Shown here: piece by piece, positions 19,000 to 21,484 of the stretch
How positions within the stretch are numbered: the stretch's first letter is position 1
How the letters are laid out: each line of letters begins with the position of its first letter
Source of the DNA: Chara braunii
Taxonomy: Eukaryota > Streptophyta > Charophyceae > Charales > Characeae
Direction: 5' to 3'
NCBI GenBank assembly: GCA_003427395.1
Contig: BFEA01000222.1
Span: 1,072,482-1,093,965, forward strand
Length of the DNA stretch: 21,484 bases
Notes under the pieces: generated by a model
What the model saw: only the letters and a program-made list of their open reading frames with translations
Told to the model about the DNA's origin: nothing
Database searches by the model: none
Position numbers and translations under genes: made by a program

Positions 19000-20220
19000 C
19001 AGTAATTCACTCGTAGCAGCGCACAGCTCGCCAGCATAAATTTGCACGACGATTTACACGGCGACCGTCCTTTTGTCCGAAAACCGTTCTCACTATAGTC
19101 CTTTCTCTGCTTCGCCCCCGGGAAACAATTTTGGACAGCGCCTGGGGAAATCAGAGAACGCGGGGAAGAATCTTCAGACTGACTGGCTGAATCGCAGCCC
19201 GAGCATCCATTACCCCCCCCGCTCGTGACTTGAGGCGTCACACGTGCCGGATTCTGCCAGCTGCCCACAAACGATCGTGCTGCCTCCATAAGTGGTTCGC
19301 GCATTGTGCCATCTCCCCCGCAAACGATCGTGCTGCCTCCACTCCATAAGTAGTTCGCTGCTCTCGACCCCGCCTCCTCGCTAAGGCTGATCTTACTGTC
19401 AAAAATTGTCACCTCCTTCGCACAAACCCGTCAAGTCGTCAAACCGCTTCTTCCGCCCCCTCCCTCAGGCAGGCGTTCCACTCGCACTTCGTACTATACT
19501 ACGGCACTCCTTGAGGACTCCAGCCTCCCGCGACAGCAGTCCAAAGACGAGGAGCCGATCAGAAAGGGCCAGTTGGCAACAACTCAGCGGCGCCGCGATG
19601 TTGCCAAAACCCCTTCGCCGACACCCCTCCTTCCTTCCGAAGATCCATCAATGTTCCACCCGCCTGTTATGCATATCACCCGTCTATATATGTTCGCAGC
19701 TCGTGGGGATTGCGTTTATACATCTGGGTAGGATTTCCGGGGTGGGATCTATCGGCCCTATGCAGGAAGAAACAGGGCGAAGGGTCTGCATTTTCAGGGA
19801 AGGGGAGCAGGTTGTTGTGTTGGCAGCCCGTCAGGGTTGCGTTTTCCCCCCCTGAGACATTTCCGTCGTCGTTCTTTATACCGGTAGTTCATTCGGATTC
19901 ATTGGTCGTTCAAGGGCTGGCGTTTTCCCCCCCTGAGACATTTCCGTCGTCGTTCGTTATACCCGTAGTTCATTCGGGCTCATTGGTCGTTCAAAGGCTG
20001 GTAAAATGAAAGCACGGGCATTTAGGGGGCGGGCGCACTTCAAGCATATGCAGGACCGGTATTTTGCCCTTGGCATTTTCTTGGGGACCGGTAGGTGGCG
20101 GTGGTCTAAAATATTTTGAAACGGCGTGGGGGTCGCAGGTCCTTGAAATTCAAATATGAAGCGGCGTGGAGGCAGGCCTACAGCCTCATGCCCAGCCCAC
20201 CCACTTCGGTCGAATCGGCC
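19000..20220. other. Stretch without recognised gene, with two tandem duplications
   Basis: caaacgatcgtgctgcctcc occurs at 19268 and 19321 (53-bp period, copy 2 with an extra actcc). An 81-bp duplication is listed separately. A 149-codon plus-strand frame (19406-19855) runs into that duplication, is Arg/Ser/Pro-rich and has no motif I recognise. Confidence 0.5.
19840..20001. repeat. 81-bp tandem duplication
   Basis: cgttttccccccctgagaca begins both copies (19840-19920 and 19921-20001). They are nearly identical to ggctgg at the end. Confidence 0.95.
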
Positions 20221-20323
20221 GACCTTCTTCCCCCAAACGTACGGTCATTATAGTTGTAGGTAGACGTAAAGGTACCACAAATTCGGCTATAATGAGCGTA
20301 CGTTGTATTCGGGGGAAGACTTG
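20221..20323. mobile_element. MITE-like inverted-repeat element, member 2
   Basis: Inner arms are perfect (cattatag 20246-20253 and ctataatg 20287-20294), the next eight positions match at seven, and the outer arms ccttcttcccccaaa and ttcgggggaagactt match with a short deletion. The right arm contains cgttgtattcgggggaagac, identical and in the same orientation to 16270-16289 in member 1. This ties the two elements into one family. Confidence 0.72.
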
Positions 20324-20651
20324 TAGTTTTCATTTCATTCATTCACGTATTTACCTATTCAACGGCGAGTGGTTGGAGACTCTGCTTCCTCTTCCTCATT
20401 GCATAGGTCGTTTGCCGATCCTCTTTCTCCTCTTCATCGCATCGGTGGTTTGTACATCGCTCAACTACTGACCACATGCACTAAAGACAAAAGATATGGC
20501 GGTTTGTCTTCCCATGTTCTAGTAGAAGATTCATTCTCATTTTGCACATTTGGTGAGTCGTGGAGCAAGACCCTTCACATCGTTTTCTGCACTTCACACA
20601 CACACACACACATACACACGCACAAATATGTCTGTATTCTTGAAACTTCTT

Positions 20652-21178
<527 letters not shown>

Positions 21179-21208
<30 letters not shown>
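21179..21208 (+). repeat. (AG)n microsatellite followed by TTAA repeats
   Basis: Fifteen AG units, then tttattaattaattaatg. It is the only array in the window with the purine strand on plus. Confidence 0.95.
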
Positions 21209-21211
<3 letters not shown>

Positions 21212-21484
21212 ATTAATTAATTAATGACGATTGTTGTTTCTGCGTGCTAGATTGCTTGCCTGATCGGGCAACAGCGGCGCGCTTTGGGACATGTCAACTT
21301 CGCGTTGACGTATTCACAAATTCAAATAGGCAAGACGTGCAGATAGGGGTAGTAGATTATGATTTTGTCGTTTTGTATGTACTCTCAACACCACCAGCAG
21401 CGGCGTCAAAATCAGAGAATGTTTCTTACGAAAGGGGGATAAAGCTTTGAGAGAGGATCGAACTCCTTTCTCCCACCTCCCTCC

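Noticed and set aside
19406-19855. 149-codon plus-strand frame
   Set aside because: Biased Arg/Ser/Pro composition, runs into a tandem duplication, and contains no domain.

Overview
The window is eukaryotic, repeat-dominated DNA and contains no intact protein-coding gene that I can recognise. It has many long (CT)n/(CA)n microsatellites, an assembly gap of 475 N inside a CT microsatellite (4546-5020), a decayed non-LTR retrotransposon, a decayed gag-like region with a zinc knuckle, U6 snRNA- and tRNA-derived short elements, and foldback elements. The gag-like stretch (residues like MAGYQPVVGPLV, then CYLCG, then an acidic/basic coiled coil) resembles, from memory, gag-like proteins abundant in a charophyte green alga such as Chara. 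That assignment is an inference and needs a search.

Layout. 1-1090: no recognisable gene. About 1095-3005 (minus): C-terminal remnant of a LINE reverse transcriptase, broken by stops and frameshifts and 5'-truncated. 3173-3222 (plus): a complete-looking minimal type I hammerhead self-cleaving ribozyme, the most interesting object here. 3765-5375: a polypyrimidine tract, the gap and a GC-rich block, bracketed by two related copies of a short AT-rich motif. 5523-6190: frameshifted gag remnant. 7230-8620: a cluster of small polymerase III-related retrosequences, with two 3'-truncated U6 snRNA copies (both minus) and two tRNA-like promoter heads (both minus).

9-20 kb: a different texture, with about fourteen unrelated two-copy tandem duplications of 25 to about 590 bp, often next to CT microsatellites. 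This part also holds a 112-nt near-perfect hairpin (13542-13653), two members of a small inverted-repeat (MITE-like) family (16184-16319 and 20221-20323), and one minus-strand open frame (18495-18962) that might be an exon. 20-21.5 kb: compound (CT)n(CA)n and (AG)n microsatellites.

No genes here work together in a pathway. The content reads as intergenic or intronic DNA shaped by retroelements, foldback elements, microsatellite growth and local tandem duplication. Long open frames across the CT-rich tract and the N gap are composition artefacts and are not annotated as genes.
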